Source: Duganella rivi
Lineage (GTDB): Bacteria; Pseudomonadota; Gammaproteobacteria; Burkholderiales; Burkholderiaceae_D
Length of the DNA stretch: 64,000 nucleotides
Direction: 5' to 3'
NCBI RefSeq assembly: GCF_009857435.1
Contig: NZ_WWCK01000001.1
Span: 372,001-436,000 of the forward strand
Program-made: the position numbers and the translations under genes
Shown: piece by piece, positions 14,758 through 25,983 of the stretch
Layout: every line of letters begins with the position of its first letter
Position numbering within the stretch: position 1 is the first letter of the stretch
Notes under the pieces: generated by a model
Told to the model about the DNA's origin: nothing
Databases searched by the model: none
The model's input: only the letters and a program-made list of their open reading frames with translations

Positions 14758-17524
14758 CGATGTCGATGGTGTTCTCCAGCCAGATGCCCAGATTAGGCGT
14801 ACGCGCTTGCTGGGCTGATGGCCCTAGTTCTCCCGGTGGATTGAACTTGGTGCCGACCGGGAGGATCGCGTTGAGAAAGGAGATGTCGCCGGGCGGGAAA
14901 TCCATATGCGTTCCTTTCGGCTCGGAGCCTTCACCGCTGGCTTCCTTCGGCGTGAACACGCGCAGCGCGATGTCGTCGGCGTGATTGATGAACGTGATCG
15001 GCAAGTTCTTGGTCACCAGCGTCGCCCAGTAAACCTTGTCGTGGAAGCCTTTGAATTCAGGGTAGTTCCACGACAAGCCGGTGACGGTGTCGTTGTAGTC
15101 TTTCTGCCAGACGTCGAACTCCACGCCTTGCGTGCGGTTCTTCCATACGCGGTAAGGGCCGCGGCCCAGCCAGCGCATGGATTTCACTTCGCTTTCAGGA
15201 TAGTCGAAGGTGACGCCAAGCGCGTCGACATAGCGACTGCCTTCCATTTGGTAGCCATAGTTCACGCTTAGTTTGCCGGCTGCGTTGAGTCGCCACTTCA
15301 CCTCGCGCAGGTTACCGGTGTATTCAGCGGATACCACGACATCGTTGCCATCACGTTCGGCCTGTATGCGCTTGAGTTCCGCCTTGCCGGCAACGAGGCG
15401 CGGGCCGTTGGTCAGTGGCGAGATGATGTCGCCCTGTTTCAGTTCGCGCAGATAGCCGGTGGACTTGTCGATGATGGCGCTCAGTGCGCCGGCACGCAGG
15501 CGATAGCTATCGGCCAGCTCAGTCAGCGTGGCTGGCGCGGTCTGCCCGCTGGCGACCGCTGCGTCCACGGCTATGCGTTCTGCGACTTGCTGCGGGCTGG
15601 CGATCATCCACGACCACGTATAGATCTCGCGGCCATCGCGGTCGATCGCGGTGAAGTACAAGGCATCCTGCTTGCTCCAATCACGTGGCAAAGCGATGCT
15701 GGTGACACCACGCATGCCGGCTGCGGCGTCTGGCGCTTTGGCTCTTCCTTGGGCGACAACGGTGTGACCAGCATCGGCGCCAAAGCGCACCAGCTGCCAA
15801 CTGAATTTCAGCTGATTGAGGTTGCTGAAGTCATACCGATTCTCCAGCGTGATCGCACCATCAAAGCTCGGCGGCAGCGATGCCATCTCCGACAACGGCA
15901 AATACACCGGTGACCAAATCTTCTTCACTGCAAAGAAGCTGCCCTCCTTCTCGCGGTACGGCCCTACGATGCCGTCCGGTGCGAGATTACCTGCAACGTC
16001 AATGGCACCGCCACGGTCATCGCGCACAATGCCCTCATCGGCAAAGGCCCAAATAAAACCGCCAGCACTAAGCGGATTAGCCAGCATCGCTCTCCACCAA
16101 TCGTTCAAGCTTGCACCTGCGCCGCCATCGTACAAGCCATGCAGGAACTCGGTCGGCATAAACACATCGCGGCCGTTGAACAGCGAAGTCGCGCAGCAGT
16201 TATAGGTTGGGTAGTGCGCAGTATAGATGCCGCCAAAGTTTTCCCACGGATGAATCACCGGCCGCTTCTGCACATCCCAGTTGGCGAACAAGCGATCCAG
16301 GTCGCGATTGAAGCCACCCTCATTGCCATTGGCCCAAAACAGAATCGATGGATGATGCTGGTCTCGCTTCACCAGTTCTTTCACCAGCGGAGTAGAAACG
16401 TCCGTATCGTAAGCCTTCTGCCAGCCCGTCAACTCGTCGATCACGTACAGCCCTACTTCATCAGCCACGTCGAGGAAATGAGGATCGGGCGGATAGTGCG
16501 ACATGCGCACCGCGTTCATGTTCATTTCCTTCATCAGCTTCGCGTCTTGGTAGCTAAGAGCTTTGCTGGTAGTGCGGCCGGAAGTCGGCCAGATCGAGTG
16601 GCGATTCGATCCTTTCAAGCGCACCTTGCGGCCATTGACGTAGACGCCGTCACGCGGCCGCAGCTCAATCGTGCGAAAGCCGATGATCTTGCTCACCTCG
16701 TGAACCGTCTTGCCGCCATTGAGCAATTGGAAGCGTACTTGATAGCGTTGCGGATTCTCCGCCGACCATGGCACGATGCGATCTACACGTCCGCGCAAAT
16801 GCACCTTGCCGTCGACGACCTCCGCGCTTATCTCCTTGCCCAGCGACGCACCGGATAGCGTGGTGACGCGCGCACTGACCTTGCCGTTTCTTTCGCCAGC
16901 GAGGAAAACGTCAGCATTAAACTCACCGGTGTGTCGTGCATCGAGGCTGATGCGCTCAATGTTTGCAAGCGGCTTAGCCTCCAGCCACACCGGCCGATAG
17001 ATGCCGCTGAATAGCCAGAAGTCCGCGCTACGTTCGGCGCGGTTGACCGATTCGTTGGCGGAGTAACGGTTCACCGTCACTTCCAGCTGATTGCTCTCGC
17101 CAGGCTTGAGCAAGCGCGTGACGTCGTAACGGAATTCGTAAAAGCCCCCCTGATGCACCGGACCTGCTGGCAGGCCGTTGATCTTGACCAGCGTGTCCGT
17201 CATCGCCGCGCCGAATACGATCTCAATCTGTTTGCCGCGCCACGTGGCGGGCACATTGAACTGGTGGCGATACACGCCCATGCTATCCGGCGCGGGATCT
17301 TTCTGCCAATCGTTGTAGTAGCGGTAGGTGCCGAAGCCCTCCATCTCCCAATTGGATGGAACCGGAATCTTCTTCCACGCACCGGCGTTGCGGCCACCGT
17401 TAACTTGAAAGTCCCACTCGACGCGATGGTCTTTATCGGTGCCGCTCAGGTATTGAATCTGCGTTGGGTCAGCAAGGCACTGGCTGCTCAGCGCCAGTAA
17501 GAAAGCACTCAGCAGCCAACGCAT
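14714..17524 (-). CDS. GH2 family beta-galactosidase-type glycoside hydrolase
   Basis: 936 aa with a signal peptide ([18 protein letters not shown]). It has a sugar-binding jelly roll with PSNWEMEGFGTYRYYNDW, an immunoglobulin-like domain, and the TIM barrel. The acid/base Glu is in ILFWANGNEGG and the probable nucleophile Glu in FMPTEFLHGLYDGG. A long C-terminal beta domain follows. It is the last gene of the xyloglucan operon. Its ATG overlaps the GH95 stop (TAATG at 17522-17526), so translation is coupled. In this setting it probably removes beta-galactosyl or another beta-linked side-chain residue from imported oligosaccharides; beta-glucuronidase activity cannot be excluded. Confidence 0.9.
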   Translation of the reverse strand: MRWLLSAFLLALSSQCLADPTQIQYLSGTDKDHRVEWDFQVNGGRNAGAWKKIPVPSNWEMEGFGTYRYYNDWQKDPAPDSMGVYRHQFNVPATWRGKQIEIVFGAAMTDTLVKINGLPAGPVHQGGFYEFRYDVTRLLKPGESNQLEVTVNRYSANESVNRAERSADFWLFSGIYRPVWLEAKPLANIERISLDARHTGEFNADVFLAGERNGKVSARVTTLSGASLGKEISAEVVDGKVHLRGRVDRIVPWSAENPQRYQVRFQLLNGGKTVHEVSKIIGFRTIELRPRDGVYVNGRKVRLKGSNRHSIWPTSGRTTSKALSYQDAKLMKEMNMNAVRMSHYPPDPHFLDVADEVGLYVIDELTGWQKAYDTDVSTPLVKELVKRDQHHPSILFWANGNEGGFNRDLDRLFANWDVQKRPVIHPWENFGGIYTAHYPTYNCCATSLFNGRDVFMPTEFLHGLYDGGAGASLNDWWRAMLANPLSAGGFIWAFADEGIVRDDRGGAIDVAGNLAPDGIVGPYREKEGSFFAVKKIWSPVYLPLSEMASLPPSFDGAITLENRYDFSNLNQLKFSWQLVRFGADAGHTVVAQGRAKAPDAAAGMRGVTSIALPRDWSKQDALYFTAIDRDGREIYTWSWMIASPQQVAERIAVDAAVASGQTAPATLTELADSYRLRAGALSAIIDKSTGYLRELKQGDIISPLTNGPRLVAGKAELKRIQAERDGNDVVVSAEYTGNLREVKWRLNAAGKLSVNYGYQMEGSRYVDALGVTFDYPESEVKSMRWLGRGPYRVWKNRTQGVEFDVWQKDYNDTVTGLSWNYPEFKGFHDKVYWATLVTKNLPITFINHADDIALRVFTPKEASGEGSEPKGTHMDFPPGDISFLNAILPVGTKFNPPGELGPSAQQARTPNLGIWLENTIDIVIGEATSGSGASTR

Positions 17525-19887
17525 TACAAACTCCTTCCGAATTGTTTGCTTTCGCCGATTTTCAAGTTCAGCGGCACCACCTTGCCGCCGTAACGCACCT
17601 TACCTGCACCCTCGCCCGCAGTGCGGCGGATGGTGGCGGAGGTCAGCTTGCCGTTGGCCCAGCTCAGATCAACTTCGTAGCCGCCGCGTGCGCGCAAGCC
17701 TTGCACCGAGCCGCTGCCCCATGCCGACGGCAGTGCAGGCAGCAGATGGATTTCACCAGTCTGCGACTGCAGCAGCATTTCACAGATGGCCGCCGTCGCA
17801 CCGAAGTTGCCATCGATTTGGAACGGAGGGTGGGCGTCAAACATGTTCGGATACGTCCCGCCGGCGTTGTTACTCTCCGTGCCTTGGCTGGCTTGCTGGG
17901 CGGCGCGCGCACCAGGCTTGGCGAGTTGGCCGCGCAGCATTTTGTAAGCGTGATCGCCATCCAGCAGGCGCGCCCAGTATGCAGTCTTCCACGCCATCGA
18001 CCAGCCGGTGCCCGCATCGCCGCGTGCTTCCAGCGATTTTCGCGCAGCGGCGGCCAGTTCAGGCGTCTTGGTTGGCGAGATTTGGCGACCAGGAAATACG
18101 CCGAACAGGTGCGACACGTGACGGTGTGTATCGCCCGGCGTATCAAGCACTTTGTCTTTTTTCTCTTCCATCCATTCCAGCAGTTGGCCCCAGCTGCCGA
18201 TACCCGGCGTGGCCAGCTTGTCGCGCATGGCGGCGATGCGGTCGCGGTACTGGGTATCGCCCAATGCGTCGGCGGCTTCCACGGTATTGTTGAACAAGTC
18301 CCAGATGATTTCCTGGTCATAGCTGACGCCATCTTCAATCGGGCCGTGCTCTGGCGACCAGCCGAGTGGCGCGACGAGGCGGCCGTCCGGCAGTTCTTTC
18401 AGGTAGTCTTCCCAGAAGGCGACGGCCTCCCGCATCATCGGGTAGGCCACGGTGCGCAGGAAGACTTTGTCCTGTGTGTACGCGTAGTGTTCCCAGAAGT
18501 GCTGCATGTACCATGCGTTGCCGGTCTTGTTCCACACGTAGCCCATGGCGCCGAAGGGATTCGACTCGGTACGCACCGTCCAGCCGCGTACCGGCTTGCC
18601 GGATTTGCTGACGAAGGTTTCTTCGCGCTGCACTGCTTCGCCGCTCAGGTCGGGCGCCGACATTTTCACCGAGGATGGATCAGCGATGGCCTTGGCGGCA
18701 GTGTCAGCCACCAGCTTGCGATAGACCGGCGCCATGCCTTGCACGAAGTCGAAGAACGGCTTTGCATGCTCGGAAAGGTTGGCCGGTTCGGCAGGCCAGT
18801 AGTTCATCTGAATGTTGATGTTGGTGTGGTAGTCCGAGTTCCACGGCGGCGTGAGACTATTGTTCCACAGGCCTTGCAGGTTGGCGGGCAGCGAGCCGCG
18901 TGAACTGGAGATCAGCAGGTAGCGGCCGAATTGGAAAAACTGCGCTTCCAGTTCGGGATCAAGACCTTCAGCGGTGTAAGCCTCGATGCGCTTGTCGGTC
19001 GTCAGCGCGCGGCGAGCGGCAGGCGCAGCGCCGAAGTCCACCGCGACGCGCTTGAACTGCGCAACGTAATCGCGTTCATGGGCAGCAAGAAGCGACGCCC
19101 ACGCGCCAGGCGCGCGCGCGACGTCTGCGCCTGGCTCGGCGCTGGCCGACGGCTGCACTGCGCTCACGGCGGCGACTTCCGCGGCGACGCGAGGGAGCGG
19201 CGGCTCCCCGGCGAAGCGGCGGGCGGCATCGTTGACATAGCTGGTGCCCGCGCCGAGGATGAGCGTGATGGCGTCCGCGCCGGTGAAGGTAATCTTGCTG
19301 CCCTCCACCGTCAGCTTGCCGCCCTCGTTCAGCACCTGCACCTGGCTCGCATACTGCATCGCATTCGGCAGCGCGCCAGTCGCCACAATGCTGCCATCCT
19401 GCGCGCGAATCTGCGCACCGTGCATATCGGTCAGCTCTATCGAACCGGTGTACTGCCCGCGCTTATCCGCCGTCAGCCGTACCGCAATCACCTGCGCCGG
19501 ATAACTGGCTAAGGCCTCGCGCTTGAACTTCACGCCGTTGTGCGTATAGCTCACCGTGTGCACACTGCGCCCCAAGTCCAGCTGGCGCGCATACGCCGTG
19601 GTTCCTTGCTCATGCCCCGGCAGATTGATATACAGATCGCCAAACGGCTGATACGCACCCATTGCTTTATCGTCGCCCGTCCACAGCGTGATGTCATTGA
19701 ACTGCAAGCGCTCGCGCGCCAACTGTCCAAAGATCATCGCACCGATGCGGCCATTCCCGATAGGCAGCGCCTCCCTCTCCCAGCCCGCCGCCGTATCCGG
19801 CGCAGGCTGCGAATAGCGCAAGGTCAAATCCGGTGAAGCAGAAGCACTGGCGGCAATAAACACCGCCGCAAAAATCAATGGCTTCAT
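17524..19887 (-). CDS. GH95 family alpha-L-fucosidase
   Basis: 787 aa with a signal peptide ([17 protein letters not shown]). It begins with the family pattern [19 protein letters not shown]. The (alpha/alpha)6 barrel carries [16 protein letters not shown] (catalytic Asn pair) and LGWSPEHGP (general acid Glu), with [14 protein letters not shown] near the C-terminus. GH95 enzymes hydrolyse alpha-1,2-L-fucose, the terminal residue of fucogalactoxyloglucan side chains, or alpha-L-galactose. Residues around 230-275 form an Ala/Val/Pro-rich, low-complexity stretch longer than I expect for the family. Its ATG overlaps the GH39 stop (ATGA) and its stop overlaps the GH2 start. Confidence 0.9.
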   Translation of the reverse strand: MKPLIFAAVFIAASASASPDLTLRYSQPAPDTAAGWEREALPIGNGRIGAMIFGQLARERLQFNDITLWTGDDKAMGAYQPFGDLYINLPGHEQGTTAYARQLDLGRSVHTVSYTHNGVKFKREALASYPAQVIAVRLTADKRGQYTGSIELTDMHGAQIRAQDGSIVATGALPNAMQYASQVQVLNEGGKLTVEGSKITFTGADAITLILGAGTSYVNDAARRFAGEPPLPRVAAEVAAVSAVQPSASAEPGADVARAPGAWASLLAAHERDYVAQFKRVAVDFGAAPAARRALTTDKRIEAYTAEGLDPELEAQFFQFGRYLLISSSRGSLPANLQGLWNNSLTPPWNSDYHTNINIQMNYWPAEPANLSEHAKPFFDFVQGMAPVYRKLVADTAAKAIADPSSVKMSAPDLSGEAVQREETFVSKSGKPVRGWTVRTESNPFGAMGYVWNKTGNAWYMQHFWEHYAYTQDKVFLRTVAYPMMREAVAFWEDYLKELPDGRLVAPLGWSPEHGPIEDGVSYDQEIIWDLFNNTVEAADALGDTQYRDRIAAMRDKLATPGIGSWGQLLEWMEEKKDKVLDTPGDTHRHVSHLFGVFPGRQISPTKTPELAAAARKSLEARGDAGTGWSMAWKTAYWARLLDGDHAYKMLRGQLAKPGARAAQQASQGTESNNAGGTYPNMFDAHPPFQIDGNFGATAAICEMLLQSQTGEIHLLPALPSAWGSGSVQGLRARGGYEVDLSWANGKLTSATIRRTAGEGAGKVRYGGKVVPLNLKIGESKQFGRSL

Positions 19888-21425
19888 TGAGGAATAATCT
19901 TAATTAGCACCACATCATTGACGCGCATCTTCACCTTTACCGAAGCCGCACCAGATGCAGGGACGCGCACCGTGCTGGTTTGCGGTCTATCCATGGTCAA
20001 GGCCTGCAAGCGCTCCACTACCCTCGGCGTCAGGGTCTTAGGCGATCCCAATTTCAGATAAGCCGTATGCGCATCATTGGCCTCAAAGCCGGTGCGATAA
20101 ACGTTGACTGTATAAGCACCAGGCTTGAAGCCCTTCAAATCCACACTGATCGGCGCACCATCGCGCGTCGGCTGCACCGTGGTGTAGAAGCCGCGATTGC
20201 TGCGGCCCTGCTTCGGCGTCTGGAAGTCCCAAGCCAACACCTGCACGCCGCTGCCATCCTTGGCCGCATAGCTTTGCGCATCGGCCGTCTTGATCGCCGC
20301 ATCACCCAGCTGATTCAGATACTTGTAAGCGAACCAGGATGGCTTGCGTATGCCCTGTGGATTCATCAAGCCAAAACCGCCTTCAAACGGCGCGGTCGGT
20401 GGGCCCGGCTCCTCGAACAAATCGCTGTAAGTCCAATAGCTCATGCCCTGCACGATGCCTTCGGTAGCTTTGAGCTTGCTCAAGATGTACGGCGCGCTGA
20501 TGTAGGAATCGTGCACCGGGTCGCGCGGCGTGTAGCTGGTGCTCCATTCGGTGAAGTACAGCGGCATATCGCCATGGCCAGCAGCCTTCATCTCATTGCG
20601 CACTTTGCGCACGTCGCCAACGATGGCGTCCGGCGAAGGAGACAGTTTGGTATCGTCCTTGCCATTTTCGTCGAGGAAGCCGCCATCGACGCCGTAGGTA
20701 TGCGTGGTGACAAAGTCCACCACCGAACCGGAAGCCTTGGCATGCGCCAGGAATTCCGGCACCCACGCCGCGCCAGCAGTCGAAGGCCCGCCAACGCGCA
20801 ACGCAGGATCAATCGCCTTGATGGTGCGCGCGGTGTTATCGTACAAATCGAAGTAGGCCTTCTGGTCAGCCTTCTCCCAGAAGCCATCCAGATTCGGTTC
20901 GTTCCACACTTCGAAGAACCAGGTGCGCACCTCCTCTTTGCCGTAGCGCTCCTGCACGTGGCGCACAAAGGCATCCACCAGTCCTGCCCACTTCTTCGGA
21001 TCAGGATGTGAGGTGTTGCCTTTCCAGTAGAAGATGCTCAGGTCAGAGCTGCGCATCGCCAGCGGCGTAAAGCCCAGTTCCACGAAAGGCTTCACGCCCA
21101 TCTTCAGCAAACGGTCATACAGGTAATCGATTTTCGTCCAATCGTAGACCGGCTTGCCATCCACCTCCTTGTAGGTGCCCAGCACGTCGTGGAAGATGGC
21201 GTGGAAGCGTATGTAGCGGAAGCCTAATTCGTCCTTCGCAGTCTTCAGCTGCGCCAAGCTGTCGTCGCGGATCAGCGTACCCGGATAATCCGAGCCGACC
21301 GACAGATCGGCAAAGCGGTCGCGTGGCGTGGTCGGTGCGGCGGCATCCACCACGATATGACGGGTATCGGCAGCAGCGGCCATACCGGCCAACATCATCA
21401 ACAACAATGCGGCAGGCTTCTTCAT
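19884..21425 (-). CDS. GH39 family glycosidase (beta-xylosidase type)
   Basis: 513 aa with a signal peptide ([19 protein letters not shown]). The acid/base Glu is in [15 protein letters not shown] and the nucleophile Glu in [15 protein letters not shown]; both match GH39 beta-xylosidases. A C-terminal beta-sandwich follows. The likely job is removal of beta-linked xylose from oligosaccharides, though some GH39 members act on arabinose or other sugars. ATGA overlaps join it to GH31 upstream (21422-21425) and GH95 downstream (19884-19887), so the three are translationally coupled. A GH39 enzyme is not part of the best-known xyloglucan loci. Confidence 0.88.
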   Translation of the reverse strand: MKKPAALLLMMLAGMAAAADTRHIVVDAAAPTTPRDRFADLSVGSDYPGTLIRDDSLAQLKTAKDELGFRYIRFHAIFHDVLGTYKEVDGKPVYDWTKIDYLYDRLLKMGVKPFVELGFTPLAMRSSDLSIFYWKGNTSHPDPKKWAGLVDAFVRHVQERYGKEEVRTWFFEVWNEPNLDGFWEKADQKAYFDLYDNTARTIKAIDPALRVGGPSTAGAAWVPEFLAHAKASGSVVDFVTTHTYGVDGGFLDENGKDDTKLSPSPDAIVGDVRKVRNEMKAAGHGDMPLYFTEWSTSYTPRDPVHDSYISAPYILSKLKATEGIVQGMSYWTYSDLFEEPGPPTAPFEGGFGLMNPQGIRKPSWFAYKYLNQLGDAAIKTADAQSYAAKDGSGVQVLAWDFQTPKQGRSNRGFYTTVQPTRDGAPISVDLKGFKPGAYTVNVYRTGFEANDAHTAYLKLGSPKTLTPRVVERLQALTMDRPQTSTVRVPASGAASVKVKMRVNDVVLIKIIPQ

Positions 21426-24295
21426 TTGGTCACCATGATCGCTTTGCCGTCGTAGCTGACTACCTTGTCGGCCACGTCGAAATTGTCAGTGCTCGACACA
21501 CCCGGCTTGATGAAGCGCACCTTGAACTGGCGCTTGGCCACCATGCCCTTGTACTCACCCACGCGCGCGCCGATGGTGACCACGCCCGTCTTGTCGCTAT
21601 AGCTCAACGGGATGCGGCTGGCTTCCCCACGCAGATAGCCATTGCTGACGCCATCATCCTCGTACAGGCTGAATTTGCCATCGGCGCCGGTGTACACGTA
21701 CAGCGTGATCGGCGCATCCGGCTTCTCGTCCACGTATTGCGTCACAGGGCCGATAGGCAGAATCGCACCGGCTTTCACCAGCACCGGCATACGCGTTTCC
21801 GGTGCTTTGATCACGGCCGTGCTGCCGCCCTTGTGCAGCGCGCCGGTGTAGAAGTCATACCAGTCCGCGCCCTTCGGCATGTAGACGCTACGCTCGCGCG
21901 CGCCGTACACATACACCGGCGCCACCAGCATGCTGTGGCCGAACAGGTATTGATCCTTGATGTTCTTCACCGCGTCATCGTTCGGGAAGTCCATCACCAG
22001 GCCGCGCATGATGGCGCCGGACTCGTAATGGATGTCGGCGGCAGCCGAGTAAATATAAGGCATCAGGCGATAGCGCAGCTGGTCGTACCAGACCATCGAT
22101 TCGCGCATCGGCGAACCTGCCGGCGAAATCTCGTGAATCTCGCGCTTCACCACTTCACCGTGGGAGCGGAACAGCGGCGAAAACGCGCCGAACTGGAACC
22201 AGCGCAGATTCAACTCGCGCCACTCTTTCATATCTTCCGGGTCGCCCTGCTTCGCACCGGTGCTGCGGTTCTCCTGTGCCGAGCCGACATCGCCGACCTG
22301 GAAGCGCGTTTCTTGCGCATAGCCGCCGATATCGTGCGTCCAGTTGGCGATGCCGGACATCGAGATGCTCACGCCCGCCGAAATCTGGTCGTACAGATTA
22401 TTCCAGCGGCTGGCCGTATCGCCGCTCCACACGGCGGTAGCATTACGCTGAATGCCCGCAAAACCGGAACGCGACAAGATGAACTGTCGCTTCTCCGGCT
22501 GATCCTTCTTCAAGTGCGTGTAGAAGCCCTCAGTATGCACGAGGCTATACGGATTGAAGGTGATCTCGCCGCCGCCATAAATGGTCGGGCCGATGAGCTT
22601 TTTAAAGTCGCTCGGCCGCGTGTTGGACAGCACGTCCGGCTCGGTGTTATCCATCCACCACGCATCAAAGCCAAGATCCACCAGCTTAGGTTTCATCTGG
22701 CGATAGTAGATGTCGCGCGCTTCCGGCGCATACGGATCGTAGTGGCTGTTCTTGTAGCCCGGTCCTACCCAATCCAGTGCGCCATCCTCCACGTTCTTGG
22801 TCCACATGTGGCCCTTGGCCGCCAGTTCCTTGTAGTTGTCGGTGTTGGCGTAGAACTTGCCCCAGATCGAAATCATGATGCGCGCATTGGATTTGTGGAC
22901 TTCATCCACCATCGCCTTCGCGTTCGGGAAGCGCGCCTTGTCGAAGTCGTGCGAGCCCCAGCCGTTTTCCGGCCAGTAGAACCAGTCCTGCACCATGTTA
23001 TCGACCGGCCAGCCCTGCTTGCGATACTCGCGCAGCACGCCCAGCAACTGCTCCTGCGTCTCGTAGCGCTGGCGCGATTGCCAGAAGCCGTAAGCCCACT
23101 TCGGCATCATCGGCGCTTTACCGGTCAGGTGGTGATAGCCGGCGATGACCTTGTCGATGTTCTCGCCGTTGATCACGTAGTAGTTGATGCCCTGCGCGAC
23201 TTCCGACGAGAAGGTCAGCGAATGACGTTCTGCTTCCGGCAGCGGATCGTTGTGCGTGATCGCCACCATGCCGCCGCTCGGCTTCCATTCCAGGTGCAAC
23301 TTGACCGGCTTGTTGGCCTCGAACTTCACTTCAAAGTTGTGATACCAAGGATTCCAGCCCTGACGCCACACGTCCATGATTTGCTTGCCGTCGATGCTCA
23401 GCTTCGCGTAGTCCGACGAGTACAGCTGCATCTTGTGCACGCCCGCTTTGGCCGAGGACATCGAACCTTCCCACACCACTTTCAGGTTAGGCGCTTTCGG
23501 ATCGCCAGCCTCCTTCGGCCAGTTCTCCGCCACGTCCTTCAGGTACTGGTAAGCGATATCCTTTTCCTGGCGCGTGAACACCAGCTTGTCGCCCACGTAG
23601 TAGCGCGCAGTCAGCCCACCGGCCTTACCGTCCGCATCGGTCAATTGCAGGTCGCGGCTCAGCCACGCATACGGCTTGGCGTCGCCAAAGCGCGAGATGG
23701 AATTGTTATCCCACAGGACGCCGTAGTTTTTATCCGAGACCACGAACGGCACGGCGATCGCCATATTGTGCTGCATGAGCAGCACGTCCTCGCCGTTCAA
23801 ATTCATTTGATTGTTTTGATGCTGGCCCAAGCCGTAGAAGGCGTCCTTGGTGCCGTGGTTGAAGCCCTGCTTCACTGCGAGGAAAGGCTTACCATCAACC
23901 GATGTCGGCGACATGCTCTCCGCCTGCTGCGTCAAGAAGGCTTTTCCAGCAGCGTTAAAGAACTGTACTTGGCCAGTCGCCAGCGACACCGCCACCGAAA
24001 TCTGCCTGGCCTTCAGCGTGACCTTATCCTTGCCCGACGCGCTGACACTGAAGTTACCGCTAACAGGAGCGGCCACCGTCATCAGCGATGGCGTCAGCGC
24101 CTTACCTGCTTGATCAAGCTTCACCACGTGGATGATGTTATCGGCCATGACCTCAAGCCGCACTTCCTTGGCTGCGCCGCTGTCAGGCTTGACCACCACG
24201 CCGGTGGCGGTCTTTTCAAACGTGCCGGCCATGGCGTGGCCGGCCATCATCACGGCCAACGCGGCGGCCGTGGGGACGAAAGTATTGATACGCAT
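21422..24295 (-). CDS. GH31 family alpha-xylosidase with PA14 insert
   Basis: 957 aa with a signal peptide (MRINTFVPTAAALAVMMAG). After the N-terminal beta-sandwich, a PA14-like insert spans about residues 225-350 (LYSSDYAKLSIDGKQIMDVW). The catalytic barrel has the nucleophile Asp in AWWMDNTEPDVLSN and the acid/base Asp in AVWSGDTASRW. The PA14 insert is the known feature of Cellvibrio-type Xyl31A enzymes, which remove alpha-1,6-xylose from the non-reducing end of xyloglucan oligosaccharides. It sits 20 bp behind GH35 and overlaps GH39 by ATGA. Confidence 0.92.
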   Translation of the reverse strand: MRINTFVPTAAALAVMMAGHAMAGTFEKTATGVVVKPDSGAAKEVRLEVMADNIIHVVKLDQAGKALTPSLMTVAAPVSGNFSVSASGKDKVTLKARQISVAVSLATGQVQFFNAAGKAFLTQQAESMSPTSVDGKPFLAVKQGFNHGTKDAFYGLGQHQNNQMNLNGEDVLLMQHNMAIAVPFVVSDKNYGVLWDNNSISRFGDAKPYAWLSRDLQLTDADGKAGGLTARYYVGDKLVFTRQEKDIAYQYLKDVAENWPKEAGDPKAPNLKVVWEGSMSSAKAGVHKMQLYSSDYAKLSIDGKQIMDVWRQGWNPWYHNFEVKFEANKPVKLHLEWKPSGGMVAITHNDPLPEAERHSLTFSSEVAQGINYYVINGENIDKVIAGYHHLTGKAPMMPKWAYGFWQSRQRYETQEQLLGVLREYRKQGWPVDNMVQDWFYWPENGWGSHDFDKARFPNAKAMVDEVHKSNARIMISIWGKFYANTDNYKELAAKGHMWTKNVEDGALDWVGPGYKNSHYDPYAPEARDIYYRQMKPKLVDLGFDAWWMDNTEPDVLSNTRPSDFKKLIGPTIYGGGEITFNPYSLVHTEGFYTHLKKDQPEKRQFILSRSGFAGIQRNATAVWSGDTASRWNNLYDQISAGVSISMSGIANWTHDIGGYAQETRFQVGDVGSAQENRSTGAKQGDPEDMKEWRELNLRWFQFGAFSPLFRSHGEVVKREIHEISPAGSPMRESMVWYDQLRYRLMPYIYSAAADIHYESGAIMRGLVMDFPNDDAVKNIKDQYLFGHSMLVAPVYVYGARERSVYMPKGADWYDFYTGALHKGGSTAVIKAPETRMPVLVKAGAILPIGPVTQYVDEKPDAPITLYVYTGADGKFSLYEDDGVSNGYLRGEASRIPLSYSDKTGVVTIGARVGEYKGMVAKRQFKVRFIKPGVSSTDNFDVADKVVSYDGKAIMVTK

Positions 24296-24314
24296 CGTGT
24301 CTCCGTTTTTATAT

Positions 24315-25961
24315 TTAATACGTGCCGAGTTTAACCTTCAACACCACCGGATTGCCGGTAAGGTTGAGGCCATAGTCGGTTTGATCGCCATTCCAGTTGC
24401 GCTCCATGATCCATTTGCCTGCAGGGTCATAACGGCCCTCCTCCACGCGCGCCCACATGGACGGCTTGCCTTCGGCATGATCGATCTTCACGCGCGCACG
24501 CTGGCCGATGATGATGAATTCATTATCGCCGATCTGCGCAATCGACACGCCGCCGTTCGGCGACTCGGTGCCGGCCGGCAGATCCTTGACGTTCTTGAAG
24601 TATTCGCGCTCGCCAAACTGCCACTCGCGGAACGAGATAGTCGCCTTCCAGCCTTTCATGTCCACGGTTTGCGGCTGGCGGTCGTCGCCTTCCGCGATAC
24701 CGTAAGTGCGGCCTTCAAACGCCCACTTGGCCCACTGGCGTTCCATCGGACGGAAAGCTGCGTAGATCTTGCCGAACGGTTCCACCATGGTCTTGTCGAT
24801 GGCCTTGTGACCGAGCGGGAAATTGCTGTAGTCCGCGTAGTCGATGCCGAACGGCGCGAAGCCGATGGCGCCGCGGCCCAGCACTTGATAGGTGTAGCGC
24901 ACGTACTCGGGCGCGTTGCTCATCTCCGGCACCATCAGCGGATTGTCCTTGCGCTGGAAGTGGTTGAGCGAGGCGGTGAACTTCTTCGAATCCGGGCCGT
25001 AGATATCCGGGCCGGCGAAATCGATATGCGGCGCGGCGGCGCGGTAGATATCGATCACGTCGTAGGTCGGGCCGCCGCTGGCGAAGTTGCCCTTCCATGG
25101 CTTGATTGGATTTTCCAGCGAGTCGCGCTGCGAGTTATTCACGTACATCGGCAGGTTGTAGACGGCGCGGCCGGCCTTGGCGATTTCTTCGATGTAGCTG
25201 GCGATGGAGTAAGCGTGGAAGTATTCGTCGGCGTAGTCGCCGTAGACCTGCTTCCACGTGCCGCTGGCAGCCAGCGCCACCGGGGATTTTTTACGCGCCA
25301 GCACGGCAGCAGGCACCGGCTGATTGAACAGCGCTTCCGCCTTGGGTGCGTAGTCGCGCGCAAAGCCGTAGGTGCCGACTTCATTCTCGACCTGCACCAT
25401 GATGACGGTGCGCTGCGCTTCATCGATTTTCTTGATGTGGCCCATCAACGCCACGAAGGCCTTCTTGTCGGCCTTGAGGGTTTCCTCGCCTTGCGGCGAC
25501 AGGCAGTAAATGCTCTTGCCCTCTTTGTCCAGCATGCGCGGGAAGCGCGCGTTGTTGAACTTGACCCATTCCGGCGCGTAGTTGGCGCCAGTGTTTTTCC
25601 AGGTGCCGAACCACAGCAGCACCAGTTTCACTTTATTCTTGCGCGCTTCAGCCACCAGCGTATCGACGTAGCTGAAATCGAATTTGCCTTCCACCTGCTC
25701 GATCTGTTCCCAGGCCACCGGGATTTCGAGCGTGTTGGCGTTCATGTCTTTAATCGCCGCGAAGACCTTGTTCAAGGCCAGCGGATAGTTACTGGAGTTC
25801 TGCGCCTGGCCACCGAGGATCACGAAAGGCGCGCCGTCCACCATCAAGGCGAAACGGCCATCCTTCTCTACGATCTTCGGTATATCCGGGGCGGCCGCCG
25901 CGCCAGTTGCGGCCATCAAAAAACTGAGGGAGGTAACAAGCTGGCGGGCGGTTTGCTTCAT
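24315..25961 (-). CDS. GH35 family beta-galactosidase
   Basis: 548 aa with a signal peptide (MKQTARQLVTSLSFLMAATGAAAA). The TIM barrel has the acid/base Glu in VIMVQVENEVGTYG and the nucleophile Glu in NPLMVPEMSNAPEY. A C-terminal beta-sandwich follows. The short length and sequence style resemble the Bgl35A enzyme of Cellvibrio, which takes galactose from the L side chain of xyloglucan. It is the second gene of the operon, 22 bp behind the TonB-dependent receptor and 20 bp before GH31. Confidence 0.9.
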   Translation of the reverse strand: MKQTARQLVTSLSFLMAATGAAAAPDIPKIVEKDGRFALMVDGAPFVILGGQAQNSSNYPLALNKVFAAIKDMNANTLEIPVAWEQIEQVEGKFDFSYVDTLVAEARKNKVKLVLLWFGTWKNTGANYAPEWVKFNNARFPRMLDKEGKSIYCLSPQGEETLKADKKAFVALMGHIKKIDEAQRTVIMVQVENEVGTYGFARDYAPKAEALFNQPVPAAVLARKKSPVALAASGTWKQVYGDYADEYFHAYSIASYIEEIAKAGRAVYNLPMYVNNSQRDSLENPIKPWKGNFASGGPTYDVIDIYRAAAPHIDFAGPDIYGPDSKKFTASLNHFQRKDNPLMVPEMSNAPEYVRYTYQVLGRGAIGFAPFGIDYADYSNFPLGHKAIDKTMVEPFGKIYAAFRPMERQWAKWAFEGRTYGIAEGDDRQPQTVDMKGWKATISFREWQFGEREYFKNVKDLPAGTESPNGGVSIAQIGDNEFIIIGQRARVKIDHAEGKPSMWARVEEGRYDPAGKWIMERNWNGDQTDYGLNLTGNPVVLKVKLGTY

Positions 25962-25983
25962 CTACTTAAAGCCTTTCTCTCAA

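Noticed and set aside
17464..18903. 479-codon + strand frame
   Set aside because: Antisense to GH95; composition of a shadow frame.
21323..24334. 1003-codon open frame on the + strand
   Set aside because: Exact antisense of the GH31 gene; His/Arg/Val-rich shadow translation caused by high G+C at third positions, with no domain.
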